Below, piece by piece: positions 1-8,057 of a DNA stretch of 14,582 bases. The notes under the pieces are model-generated. The model had not been told where the DNA came from and ran no database searches. It was given only the letters and a program-made list of their open reading frames with translations. The position numbers and the translations under genes were made by a program. Origin of the DNA: SFWF01 sp045638145 (lineage in GTDB: Bacteria; Bacillota; Clostridia; Oscillospirales; Acutalibacteraceae); assembly GCA_045638145.1 (NCBI GenBank), contig JAZUAU010000029.1, forward strand, positions 1 to 14,582, in the 5' to 3' direction. Position 1 is the first letter of the stretch; every line of letters starts with the position of its first letter.

Positions 1-2
1 GA

Positions 3-236
3 GAAAGCTATCAAAAGGAATCTGGGGACATAGAAAAACGCATCGAAATTTTGAAATCAAAGCTTGTCGCATTATCGGGCGGCGAAACAAAAACGGATAC
101 CAAATCGATACTCGAAAAGTACCGAAAAATTGACACTCTTACATTCGAGATTGCCGATGAATTTATAAGCAAAATCTTTATTGGTAAGCTCGATGAGAGT
201 GGAAAAAGAAAAATCAAAATTGAGTGGAAAATTTGA
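3..236 (+). CDS. Large serine recombinase, C-terminal fragment (5' end outside window)
   Basis: The open frame enters from the left edge and gives 77 residues up to TGA at 234-236. The sequence has the character of the C-terminal region of large serine recombinases (resolvase/recombinase/DUF4368-like tail): a charged coiled-coil stretch (YQKESGDIEKRIEILKSKL), then a segment of the form KYRKIDTLTFEIADEFISKI, then a basic beta-like tail (GKRKIKIEWKI). These enzymes integrate and excise mobile elements by recombining attP and attB. The catalytic N-terminal domain with the active-site Ser is outside the window, so activity cannot be judged. In many such elements the recombinase gene is the last gene before the attachment site; here coding ends about 70 bp before similarity to cwlD begins, which fits. 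The assignment rests on remembered family pattern, not on a search. Confidence 0.72.
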   Translation, partial: ESYQKESGDIEKRIEILKSKLVALSGGETKTDTKSILEKYRKIDTLTFEIADEFISKIFIGKLDESGKRKIKIEWKI

Positions 237-281
237 GCGTTTTCCACAGTTAAAAAACGACAAAATATACAGAATTACTAA

Positions 282-863
282 AAATATGTAGTATTAGCTA
301 ACTCAGCCCACGGCGGGTTTGACGGTGGCGCGGTGGCTGATGACGGCACCCCAGAAAAGGATATTAACCTCGAAATTGCAAAGAAACTTGCGGCAATTCT
401 CCGCTTTAACGGCTACACCGTAATTATGACCAGAACCGAAGATTCAGCTACCAATACCGAAGATTCCGGGTCGATTTCAAGCCGTAAAAAGAGCGATATG
501 AGGGAGCGGCTTCGCATAATAAACGAGAATCCCGATGCGATTTTCGTAAGCATCCACCTCAATAAATTCACAACCTCGGCGGCACGCGGCACACAGGTTT
601 TTTATTCGCCGAACACCTCTGAATCAAAGGACCTCGGGCAGTCGATTCAAACAAGGGTAAAAAATTTATTACAACCCGAAAATAACCGAACGATAAAGCA
701 GGGAACGAAATCAACCTATCTTCTTCACTATGCGAAAATCCCCGCCGTAATAGTTGAGTGCGGATTTTTAAGTAATCCTGTCGAATTTGAAAAACTTAAA
801 ACCGATGAATATAGGTCACAAATGGCATTTTCAATTTTTGTTGGTATAGAGGAATTTAATTAA
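282..863 (+). pseudogene. cwlD: cwlD N-acetylmuramoyl-L-alanine amidase, N-terminally truncated by element insertion
   Basis: CwlD is an Amidase_3 zinc hydrolase that removes peptide side chains from spore-cortex glycan as the first step to muramic delta-lactam. The fragment keeps the family core: HGGFDGGAV (first Zn ligand His, codon 309-311), PEKDINLEIAKKL (Glu ligand), VIMTR, SRKKSDMRERL, VSIHLN (second His ligand) and VECGFLSNP (catalytic Glu). SIHLN and the SR(R/K)K...R block match CwlD better than other amidases. About 190 codons remain; intact CwlD is near 237 residues, so the membrane anchor and the strand leading to the first His are missing. The frame opens after TAA 279-281 without an ATG. 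The first possible start is GTG 333, which lies downstream of the first Zn-ligand His and has no Shine-Dalgarno site. As it stands the fragment is probably inactive; excision of the upstream element could restore it. radA starts 15 bp after its stop. Confidence 0.82.
296..312. other. Candidate attachment-site junction (element end / cwlD)
   Basis: Recognisable CwlD coding starts at the His codon 309-311 (HGGFDGGAV). Immediately upstream the same frame reads Val-Val-Leu-Ala-Asn-Ser-Ala and then meets a TAA at 279-281, so the normal N-terminus is missing. The expected Gly before HGG is Ala (GCC), suggesting that the crossover lies within a few bases of 305-309. An 8-bp palindrome TTAGCTAA sits at 294-301. 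The exact core cannot be set without the other element end. Confidence 0.5.
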
Positions 864-877
864 AAAGGAGACTGAAA

Positions 878-2239
878 ATGGCTTCTAAACTTAAAACAGT
901 ATACGTATGTTCAGCTTGCGGCTATGAAAGCGCAAAATGGAGCGGAAAATGTGGCGGCTGCGGCGAATGGAACACTATGGAGGAAAGCGTAGTAGCACCC
1001 CCAAAAACGGCGGCTGTGAGCATATCCTCTGCCCTTGTAAAGGCGGAAAAACTGGCTTCCATTTCCTTTGAGAATGAGCATCGCTACAAAACAGGAATAG
1101 TAGAGCTTGACCGCGTGCTTGGCGGTGGTATCGTCAAGGGCTCGGTAGCCCTCATCAGCGGAGACCCCGGTATCGGTAAATCTACCATACTGCTTCAGGT
1201 TTGCAAGACCCTCGACAAAAGCCTTCGTGTGATCTATGTTTCGGGTGAGGAATCTGCCGTACAGCTGAAGCTTCGCGCAAACAGACTCGGAGTCGACCGT
1301 GAAGAACTTATCATTATGGCGGAAACCGACATCGGCTCAATTTGTGAGTATATCCGAAGCGAAAAGCCCGACCTCGTTATGATAGATTCGATTCAGACTA
1401 TGAGAATTGCCGAGCTTTCATCCTCTGCGGGAAGCGTTGTGCAGGTAAGAGAATCCTCGAATCTTCTTCTCTCGGTTGGCAAAAGCCTCGATATCCCTAT
1501 AATTATCGTCGGACACGTGAACAAGGGCGGAGAGATTGCGGGACCTAAGGTGCTTGAGCATATCGTTGATACCGTTCTTTATTTTGAAGGGGAGCGCAAC
1601 CAGTCCTACCGCATACTTCGTGCCGTTAAAAACCGCTACGGCTCGACCAATGAAATCGGTGTTTTTGAGATGACCGATAAGGGACTCAGCGAGGTTGAAA
1701 ACCCCTCGGCAATGCTTCTTTCAGGCAGAATAAGTGGCGTTTCGGGCTCGGCTATAACCTGCGTTATGGAGGGAACCCGCCCCATCCTTGCCGAGGTGCA
1801 AGCGCTCGTTACGGCAACAGGCTTCGGTAATCCCCGAAGAATGGCAACAGGCTTCGACTATAACCGACTTAACTTAATTCTTGCCGTACTTGAGAAGAGG
1901 AACGGTATCTATTTTTCAAATCTTGATGCATATCTGAATGTTGTCGGCGGTCTTCGACTGGACGAGCCTGCCGTTGACCTTGCCACAGTTATGGCACTCG
2001 TTTCGGGGGTCAGAAACTGCCCAATTGATGAGGATACCGTTATCTTTGGAGAGGTGGGACTGTCGGGCGAGGTTAGAAACGTTCCTCACGTAGCCCTCCG
2101 TGTAAAGGAGGCGGCGCGCCTCGGCTTTAAAAGGTGCATAGTGCCCAAAATCTCACTAAAACAGCTCGGCTCACTCGAAAAGGAAATTGAAATTATCGGT
2201 GTCTCCACCATCATCAAAGCACTCGAGTTTATAAAGTAA
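878..2239 (+). CDS. radA: DNA repair protein RadA (Sms)
   Basis: RadA is a RecA-related, DnaB-type ATPase that promotes branch migration and processing of recombination intermediates in the cytoplasm. The 453-residue protein has the usual family length. It shows a four-cysteine zinc finger (C11, C14, C25, C28), Walker A GDPGIGKST at 95-103, Walker B-like LVMIDSIQT near 166-174, the RadA-specific KNRYG motif at 251-255, and a C-terminal Lon-protease-like domain from about 275 to the end that lacks the Lon catalytic machinery in this family. ATG 878 is preceded by AAGGAG. It follows cwlD by 15 bp and was probably co-transcribed with it; the element inserted in cwlD may have separated radA from its original promoter, and I see no clear replacement. 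It ends in a bidirectional terminator. Confidence 0.96.
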   Translation: MASKLKTVYVCSACGYESAKWSGKCGGCGEWNTMEESVVAPPKTAAVSISSALVKAEKLASISFENEHRYKTGIVELDRVLGGGIVKGSVALISGDPGIGKSTILLQVCKTLDKSLRVIYVSGEESAVQLKLRANRLGVDREELIIMAETDIGSICEYIRSEKPDLVMIDSIQTMRIAELSSSAGSVVQVRESSNLLLSVGKSLDIPIIIVGHVNKGGEIAGPKVLEHIVDTVLYFEGERNQSYRILRAVKNRYGSTNEIGVFEMTDKGLSEVENPSAMLLSGRISGVSGSAITCVMEGTRPILAEVQALVTATGFGNPRRMATGFDYNRLNLILAVLEKRNGIYFSNLDAYLNVVGGLRLDEPAVDLATVMALVSGVRNCPIDEDTVIFGEVGLSGEVRNVPHVALRVKEAARLGFKRCIVPKISLKQLGSLEKEIEIIGVSTIIKALEFIK

Positions 2240-2270
2240 AAGAAAGGAAGCCAACGGCTTCCTTTCTTTT
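2238..2270. terminator. Bidirectional terminator between radA and the P-type ATPase gene
   Basis: The arms AAAAGAAAGGAAGCC (2238-2252) and GGCTTCCTTTCTTTT (2256-2270) are perfectly complementary over 15 bp with a 3-nt AAC loop. Each arm supplies the T tract for one direction. The stem overlaps the stop codon of radA (2237-2239) and that of the convergent ATPase gene (2269-2271). Confidence 0.93.
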
Positions 2271-4884
2271 ATCTTGCCATTCTTTTATTTATAAACTTAA
2301 TTATTTCGCCGGTTACAAGGGTTGCTACTGCCGAGATTAGCACCATCATCCAGCCCGTGCCGTCAAATCTCTCGAATGATAGGATTTGTCCAATAGGTGT
2401 TGCGGCAATTAGAATTGTCACGATAACCGCAAGCAGGCAGGTGACAGGCATTACAAGATTCCTTATAGTGCCTTTCTGGAATACTGTGTAGGTGTGGCTG
2501 AGTGTAAAGGCGTGCACCGTTTCTGAAACTGAGAGGACCGTAAAGGCGAGTGCCGCGGCGGCGCCGTCTGATACTGAGCGTCCTACTGCAAAGGAAATGA
2601 TGGTAAGCACCGAAATAATTACCGAGGGGACCGCGATTCCAACCGTTGTGCGGATATTTAAAAGCTCGCGGCTTTCGTGTCTGCGGAGACTTAGTGTAGA
2701 GCTTGCTACTTCGCCAGAAAAGGCGAGGGTGGGTAAAAAGTCGGTAATAAAGTTGATTAAAAGAAGTGTGGCAGCGCAAAGGGGAGAAAGACCAAAAATA
2801 ATAATTCCGAAAAGTACGGTTACGATTTCGGCTACAGAGCAGGAAATGAGATATTTTATACTGCGAAGTACCCCGTCGAAGATTCGGTTACTCTCTTTTA
2901 GCGCCAGCACGAGGGATGAAAATTTGTTATCAGTAACGATAAGGTCGGATTCCGCCTTAACCGAGTCGGATGCCGTGATACCAAGGGCACAGCTGTAATT
3001 TGCCTCTTTTAGAGCGGGTAGGTCGTTGGCTTCATCACAGGTAATAAGCACCTCATGGGAGTTTTGCTTTAGCGCACGAACTATACGTAGCTTGTCCTCT
3101 GCCGTAACTCTCGAAAATACCGAATATTGCTCAACTGCCGTGCAAAGCTCTTGGTCGCTCATAGACTCAATTTGCCTATGGGTTATAGCCTCTGAGGAAT
3201 CAAAAATTATTCCAAGCCTCGTAGCTACTGCAACTGCGGTTTTGTGGTAGTCACCCGTAAGCATTGCAACGCGGATACCCTTTGCACGGCACTCGGAAAT
3301 CTCGCGTACGGATAGTGGGTCAGGCGGATTGTCAAAACCGAGAAGTCCAACGAAAACAAGGCCGTTTTCAAGCTCCTCGCTGTTGGGATTAACGGGTATT
3401 GCTTCAAGGGGCTTTAGTGCTACTGCAAGAACCTTGAGTCCCTCGTCTGCAAAGGAGTCGATTACGGCTATAAGCGATGGCTTGTCGATATCAATGCATC
3501 GGTCGGCAATAATTTCAGGTGCACCCTTGATTACAGCATAGGGCTTGCCGTTGATTACCGTAACGGTAGTCATCAGCATTCGTGAGGAGTCAAAAGGGAT
3601 CTCTGCCAGACGGGGATAAATTCCGTCAACCTCAGCCTTTCCGAACCCCGTAGCCTTTGCCGATGCACGCTCGATAGCTGCCTCAACAGAGTTTGAGTGG
3701 CGTTCAATATGCTCGCTGTCGTCAAGGTTGCTGCATATAAGGGCAAGGTGTAAAAGAGTTATGGTAGACTCGTTTACAGGGTCGGTCGTAAGGTTTACAA
3801 CCTCAGTGCCGTTGGTGATTTTTACAAGGTTCATATTGTCATCTGTAAGAGCACCCGTTTTATCGGTGCAGATTACAGAGGTCGAGCCGATGCTTTCGGC
3901 GTAGTGGAGCTTTTTGAATATAACATTTCTGCTTTCCAGTCGAGCCGCAGAGAAGGATACGGCAATATCAAGAATTGTGGCAAGTCCGTCGGGTATAGAC
4001 GAAACTGTGATGCAAATTCCAAGAAGGAGGTAGGTGAGTACCGTTGATGCGAAACCAATCTCGCGGTTGGAAAGATTTGCGATTATGCCTATAAGGAAGA
4101 TAACCGCGCCGCAAATCATAGAAACAGCAGATAACATTTTTGCGATTCTCACAAGGCGGTCACGAAGGGGAGTGGAGTGATTGCTGATTTGGCGGTGAAT
4201 AGATTCAGCTCTGCCGACTGCGGTGTCATCAGCTGTTTCGGTTGCGATAATTACCGCTTTACCGCTCCTGACAAAGCTTCCCGCATAAACCATATTGGTA
4301 CGGTCGTGAAGAGGGGTAATATCCTCTAAAACAACAGATGGTATCTTCTCAACGGGAACGGTCTCACCGCTTACCGCAAACTCATCACAGAGCAGCACGT
4401 AGGAGTCAATAATTCTTCCGTCTGCCGCAATATAGTCGCCCTCGCGAAGAAGCAAAATATCGCCTGGCACAATATTTGAAGAGGGAATAGACTGCTCGTT
4501 TCCGTCGCGAATAACGGTTGAGTAGGAGGTGTGAGAATTACGAAGAGAGTCCACCTTTTTAATATTTCTGAAGCTTAAGGCGGCACCTGCAAGGTTACTT
4601 AAAATAATGACCGATATTAAAACCGCCGATTCTGCCCAGTTTGTGTCCTTTGAAACTGCCGCAACAACAAGATAAATTAAGGCAAGAAGGGTAAGGATAA
4701 TATTTTTATAGCCCACAAACTGTTTTAAAAGAATCTTCCAAAAACGGGGCGGCTCAAAATCGTGAATTTCATTTTTTCCGTAAAGCTCGAGTCTGCTGAG
4801 CACCTCGGTAGAGCTAAGACCGTTTTCGCGGTCACTCCTAAGCTCGGTTATTACCTTTTCGGCATCTGTGCTGTGCCAAATCAA
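2269..4884 (-). CDS. P2-type cation-transporting ATPase, Ca2+-ATPase-like, with divergent signature motifs
   Basis: This is an 871-residue membrane pump with the order expected of P2 ATPases: N-terminal cation-ATPase domain (about 1-60), TM1-2, actuator domain (SGET 172-175, normally TGES), TM3-4 with PDGLA 298-302 (normally PEGLP), phosphorylation site DKTGA at 341-345 (normally DKTGT), nucleotide-binding KGAPE 453-457, LTGD near 542-545, CDEAND 616-621 (normally GDGVND), and six C-terminal helices. The phosphorylated Asp341 and the two Asp of the hinge motif are kept. Residues at SERCA Ca2+-ligand positions are largely present: Asp299 for Glu309, Ser683 for Asn768, Glu686, Asn711, Thr714, Asp715 and Glu788. 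Ca2+ export is the best guess; this is inference. The start is TTG 4884, nine bases after GGAG (complement of 4894-4897). An ATG at 4889-4891 is in another frame, and TGA lies in frame just upstream. The gene is divergent from prmA. Confidence 0.85.
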   Translation of the reverse strand: MIWHSTDAEKVITELRSDRENGLSSTEVLSRLELYGKNEIHDFEPPRFWKILLKQFVGYKNIILTLLALIYLVVAAVSKDTNWAESAVLISVIILSNLAGAALSFRNIKKVDSLRNSHTSYSTVIRDGNEQSIPSSNIVPGDILLLREGDYIAADGRIIDSYVLLCDEFAVSGETVPVEKIPSVVLEDITPLHDRTNMVYAGSFVRSGKAVIIATETADDTAVGRAESIHRQISNHSTPLRDRLVRIAKMLSAVSMICGAVIFLIGIIANLSNREIGFASTVLTYLLLGICITVSSIPDGLATILDIAVSFSAARLESRNVIFKKLHYAESIGSTSVICTDKTGALTDDNMNLVKITNGTEVVNLTTDPVNESTITLLHLALICSNLDDSEHIERHSNSVEAAIERASAKATGFGKAEVDGIYPRLAEIPFDSSRMLMTTVTVINGKPYAVIKGAPEIIADRCIDIDKPSLIAVIDSFADEGLKVLAVALKPLEAIPVNPNSEELENGLVFVGLLGFDNPPDPLSVREISECRAKGIRVAMLTGDYHKTAVAVATRLGIIFDSSEAITHRQIESMSDQELCTAVEQYSVFSRVTAEDKLRIVRALKQNSHEVLITCDEANDLPALKEANYSCALGITASDSVKAESDLIVTDNKFSSLVLALKESNRIFDGVLRSIKYLISCSVAEIVTVLFGIIIFGLSPLCAATLLLINFITDFLPTLAFSGEVASSTLSLRRHESRELLNIRTTVGIAVPSVIISVLTIISFAVGRSVSDGAAAALAFTVLSVSETVHAFTLSHTYTVFQKGTIRNLVMPVTCLLAVIVTILIAATPIGQILSFERFDGTGWMMVLISAVATLVTGEIIKFINKRMAR

Positions 4885-4977
4885 AAACCATCACTCCAAT
4901 CGTATATATGTAAATTTTACTATATTATAGATAATAAATCAATAAATAAAATTATTGTTTCAAAATTTTTTGTTTTG

Positions 4978-4986
4978 TGTTATAAT
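4978..4986 (+). promoter_or_regulatory. Extended -10 promoter of the prmA operon
   Basis: TGTTATAAT at 4978-4986 is an extended -10 with perfect TATAAT (4981-4986), 30 bp before the prmA start codon. The -35 is weak: TTTCAA at 4958-4963 gives a 17-bp spacer. The whole 4885-5015 gap is AT-rich; a TATAAT on the minus strand (complement of 4924-4929) could serve the divergent ATPase gene but has no good -35. Confidence 0.6.
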
Positions 4987-5015
4987 ACTAAAGTTAGTAT
5001 GCAAGGAGAATAAAA

Positions 5016-5936
5016 ATGGACTGGACAGAGATTAAAATTAAGATAAAAACCGAGGATATCGACCGCGCTTCTGCAATTGCAAATATGGCTGTGCCCTACG
5101 GAATTTACGTAGAGGATTATTCCGACCTCGAGGAGCAGGCTTGGGAGATTGCCCATATAGACCTTATCGAGCAGGAGCTTCGCGACCGCGATAAAAATAT
5201 TGGAATTATACATATCTATATTTCGGAAGAGGACAATGCAGCAGAGGCTATAGAATATCTCACTGAGCTTATGAACAGCGACAATATCTTTTATGAGCTT
5301 GTCACCGAGGATGTAAATGATTCCAATTGGGCAGACGGCTGGAAAAAGTTTTTTAAGTGCACACCCGTTGGTGAGAGGATTCTTATCCGCCCCAGTTGGG
5401 AGGATTACGATACGAAGACCGACCGAATAGTTTTAAGCATAGACCCCGGTGCCGCCTTTGGTACAGGAACGCACGCTACAACCTCTCTCTGCCTCGAGCT
5501 TCTTGAGGGCTATGTTACCGACCAAAGCCGCGTGCTTGATATTGGCTCGGGAAGCGGAATACTCAGCATTGGTGCTGTGCTTCTTGGTGCTCAGTGGGCA
5601 GACGGTGTTGATATTGATGCCGCAGCAGTTAAGGTGGCAAAGGAAAATGCTGAGATAAACGGGGTTAGTGATAAAACCAACTATCTCGTCGGAGACCTCG
5701 CTGACAAAATAAGCGGAAAGTACGATATTGTTTGTGCCAACATAGTTGCAGATGTAATAATTCGTCTGCTCGAAAACGTTGCCGATTATATGAGTGAGAA
5801 CGCCGTTCTTATTACCTCGGGAATAATTGATTCAAGGGAAGAGGATGTAAAGGCAGGCTTCGAGAAATTTGGCTTCTCGGTAGAAAAGAGACTCACTAAG
5901 GATAACTGGTGTGCGTTTGTTTGTAAAAAGAAATAG
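5016..5936 (+). CDS. prmA: Ribosomal protein L11 methyltransferase PrmA
   Basis: PrmA trimethylates ribosomal protein L11 with S-adenosylmethionine. The protein is 306 residues, normal for the family. The N-terminal substrate-recognition domain (about 1-100) is followed by the NWADGWKKFF block (104-113), DPGAAFGTGTHATT (143-156), SAM motif I VLDIGSGSG (173-181), acidic motif GVDID (197-201) and the NIVAD motif (242-246), all characteristic of PrmA. ATG 5016 has AAGGAG seven bases upstream. It is the first gene of a five-gene operon ending at 9612; prfB begins nine bases after its stop, so release factor and ribosome modification are co-expressed. Confidence 0.95.
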   Translation: MDWTEIKIKIKTEDIDRASAIANMAVPYGIYVEDYSDLEEQAWEIAHIDLIEQELRDRDKNIGIIHIYISEEDNAAEAIEYLTELMNSDNIFYELVTEDVNDSNWADGWKKFFKCTPVGERILIRPSWEDYDTKTDRIVLSIDPGAAFGTGTHATTSLCLELLEGYVTDQSRVLDIGSGSGILSIGAVLLGAQWADGVDIDAAAVKVAKENAEINGVSDKTNYLVGDLADKISGKYDIVCANIVADVIIRLLENVADYMSENAVLITSGIIDSREEDVKAGFEKFGFSVEKRLTKDNWCAFVCKKK

Positions 5937-5945
5937 GAGATATTT

Positions 5946-7073
5946 ATGCTTGAATTTGAAGAGTTAGGGTTAAAACTCGAAGGAAATAAGGACGCCCTTT
6001 CGGAGCTTCGTGGTGCAATCGGCTATGATTATTTAAAGGAACAGGTTGCAAAGTTAGAGACGCAGGCTGCATCCGACGGATTTTGGGATAATGTAGAAAA
6101 TTCTCAGGCGGTTTTGCAGAAAATTAGCCAGTTAAAGGGCAAATACGAGGCTTACGATGCACTTATAACCCTTTACGACGACGCCGAAGTGCTTATAACC
6201 CTCGGTGATGAGGACGGAGATTTATCTATTGTTCCCGAAGCCGCTGCACTTGTAGATGAGTTTATAGAAAAGCTTGAGGCTATGCGCCTTACAACCCTTC
6301 TTATAGGTGAATATGATAAGAACAATGCCGTAATTACCTTCCACGCAGGCGCAGGTGGTACCGAGGCACAGGATTGGAACGAAATGCTTGTCCGTATGTA
6401 TACAAAATGGGGCGAGCGCCACGGATATAAGGTTGATATGATTGACTTTCTTGACGGAGATGAAGCGGGACTTAAAAGTGCCGTGCTTCGTATAGAGGGC
6501 GAAAATGCCTACGGCTTTTTAAAGAGCGAGGCAGGCGTTCACCGACTTGTCCGCGTTTCTCCTTTTGATGCTTCGGGCAGAAGACACACCTCCTTCGCTT
6601 CTCTCGACGTTATGCCCGAAATTGACGATTCGGTTGAGGTTGAAATCCGTCAAGAAGACCTGCGCGTTGACACCTACCGTTCGTCGGGCGCAGGCGGCCA
6701 GCATATCAATAAGACCGATTCGGCAGTTCGTATTACACATATTCCTACGGGAATTGTCGTTGCCTGTCAGAATGAGCGAAGCCAACACCAAAACCGCGAA
6801 ATGGCAATGAGAATGCTCAAATCCAAGCTCATTGAGATTAAGGAAAGAGAGCATCTTGAAAAGATTGAGGATATAAAGGGTGTTCAAAAGGAAATTGCTT
6901 GGGGATCGCAGATTCGCTCCTATGTGTTTATGCCCTACACCTTAGCCAAGGATCACAGAACAGGTTTTGAAAACGGAAATATAAATGCCGTTATGGACGG
7001 AGACCTTGACGGATTTATAAATGCATATCTCAAAGCGGCATCCCTAAATACTCTGACAGTTGAAGGAGAATAA
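5946..7073 (+). CDS. prfB: Peptide chain release factor 2 (RF2)
   Basis: RF2 ends translation at UGA and UAA. The 375-residue protein shows the RF2 tripeptide SPF at 205-207 (RF1 would have PAT/PVT), the peptidyl-hydrolase GGQ motif at 250-252 within SSGAGGQHINKTDSAVRI, and the HAGAGGTEAQDW block near 133-144. ATG 5946 follows AGGAG overlapping the prmA stop. The frame is continuous: there is no in-frame TGA around codons 20-30, where many bacteria carry the autoregulatory +1 frameshift, so this copy is not controlled by that mechanism. The first lipoprotein gene begins one base after the stop. Confidence 0.96.
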   Translation: MLEFEELGLKLEGNKDALSELRGAIGYDYLKEQVAKLETQAASDGFWDNVENSQAVLQKISQLKGKYEAYDALITLYDDAEVLITLGDEDGDLSIVPEAAALVDEFIEKLEAMRLTTLLIGEYDKNNAVITFHAGAGGTEAQDWNEMLVRMYTKWGERHGYKVDMIDFLDGDEAGLKSAVLRIEGENAYGFLKSEAGVHRLVRVSPFDASGRRHTSFASLDVMPEIDDSVEVEIRQEDLRVDTYRSSGAGGQHINKTDSAVRITHIPTGIVVACQNERSQHQNREMAMRMLKSKLIEIKEREHLEKIEDIKGVQKEIAWGSQIRSYVFMPYTLAKDHRTGFENGNINAVMDGDLDGFINAYLKAASLNTLTVEGE

Positions 7074-7074
7074 T

Positions 7075-8043
7075 ATGAAAAAGATTATTGGAATTATTGC
7101 ATTAATGCTTGCGGCTGTAGTTCTTTTCTCCTCTTGCGGAAAAAAAGACATGGGAAGACTGAACTATAACTACGATATGTCGAAAATTGTGAAGCTTGAC
7201 AGCTATGCTATAGAGGTCGATTCCTCCTCCGAAAAGTATAAGGAGTATTACGATAAAAAGCTTGCTGAACTTTTAATTGGCGATATTTTTGATGGAATTG
7301 TGCAAAACGGCGATATCGCAAATATCGACTATGTGGGTAAAAAGGACGGCGAGGCTTTTGCGGGCGGCAGTGCCAAGGGATTTGACCTCACAATTGGTTC
7401 TGGACAGTTTATTCCCGGCTTTGAAGACGGACTTATCGGAAAGGAAATCGGCACCACCGTTGACCTCAACATAACCTTTCCCGAGGATTATCACAGCAAG
7501 GATCTTGCAGGTCAGCCGGTCGTATTTACTGTAACGATAAATTCTTGCAAAAGAACATTTGATGAGTTGAATGATCAAAATGCAGTTCTTCTCGGCTACA
7601 GCGATAAGACGGAAATTGAAAAGGAAGCTTCCGATTATGCTAAAAAGCTCGCGGCATGGAGTGAGGTTTACGCAAAGGCAACTATCGAAGAATACCCCAA
7701 GGATGAAACAGAGGTATTTGTTGATATGATAGTTTATTCAACCGATATCGAGCTTCAGCAAAAGGATGGATTTACCCTTGAACAGTATCTTACTATGATG
7801 CGTTCTTCTATGGAAGCATTCAGAGAAAATGCAAGAGATGGTGCAGAGGTTGCCCAAATGAAGAAAAACTATGCCATCTGCTACTATATTATCGATGCCG
7901 AGGGTGTTAATGTTACCGCCCAGATGGTAGATGACAAGATTGCTTCAGGCATAAATCCGAACATCAAGAGAAATTTTATTGAAATGCTCGTAGTTATGGA
8001 TATGGCACAGAAAATTGTTGGCGAAAAATCAACCTTAAAATAA
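7075..8043 (+). CDS. Lipoprotein with trigger-factor-like FKBP prolyl isomerase domain (copy 1)
   Basis: The 322-residue protein begins with a lipoprotein signal (basic MKK, hydrophobic core, LFSSC with lipidated C21). A linker (about 22-75) is followed by an FKBP domain at about 78-160: GDIANIDYVGKKDGEAF, GSGQFIPGFEDGLIGKEIG, LNITFPEDYHSKDLAGQPVVFTV. This pattern is that of the trigger-factor PPIase domain. The remaining ~160 residues are mostly helical and may correspond to the trigger factor C-terminal chaperone arm. It is therefore likely a surface-anchored folding factor for exported proteins; substrate unknown. ATG 7075 is chosen over the upstream TTG 7060 because AAGGAG lies eight bases before it and the signal peptide starts there. 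The ribosome-binding site lies inside the end of prfB, suggesting coupled translation. Confidence 0.85.
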   Translation: MKKIIGIIALMLAAVVLFSSCGKKDMGRLNYNYDMSKIVKLDSYAIEVDSSSEKYKEYYDKKLAELLIGDIFDGIVQNGDIANIDYVGKKDGEAFAGGSAKGFDLTIGSGQFIPGFEDGLIGKEIGTTVDLNITFPEDYHSKDLAGQPVVFTVTINSCKRTFDELNDQNAVLLGYSDKTEIEKEASDYAKKLAAWSEVYAKATIEEYPKDETEVFVDMIVYSTDIELQQKDGFTLEQYLTMMRSSMEAFRENARDGAEVAQMKKNYAICYYIIDAEGVNVTAQMVDDKIASGINPNIKRNFIEMLVVMDMAQKIVGEKSTLK

Positions 8044-8057
8044 TTGAGGGAAAAAAC

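Noticed and set aside
333..863. Functional short amidase starting at GTG 333
   Set aside because: There is no Shine-Dalgarno site before GTG 333, and that start would omit the HGG motif with the first zinc-ligand His, so a working enzyme is unlikely; treated as a truncated cwlD.
2492..2998. 168-codon plus-strand frame inside the P-type ATPase gene
   Set aside because: It is antisense to a clear full-length P-type ATPase, is low in complexity and has no recognisable motif or Shine-Dalgarno site.
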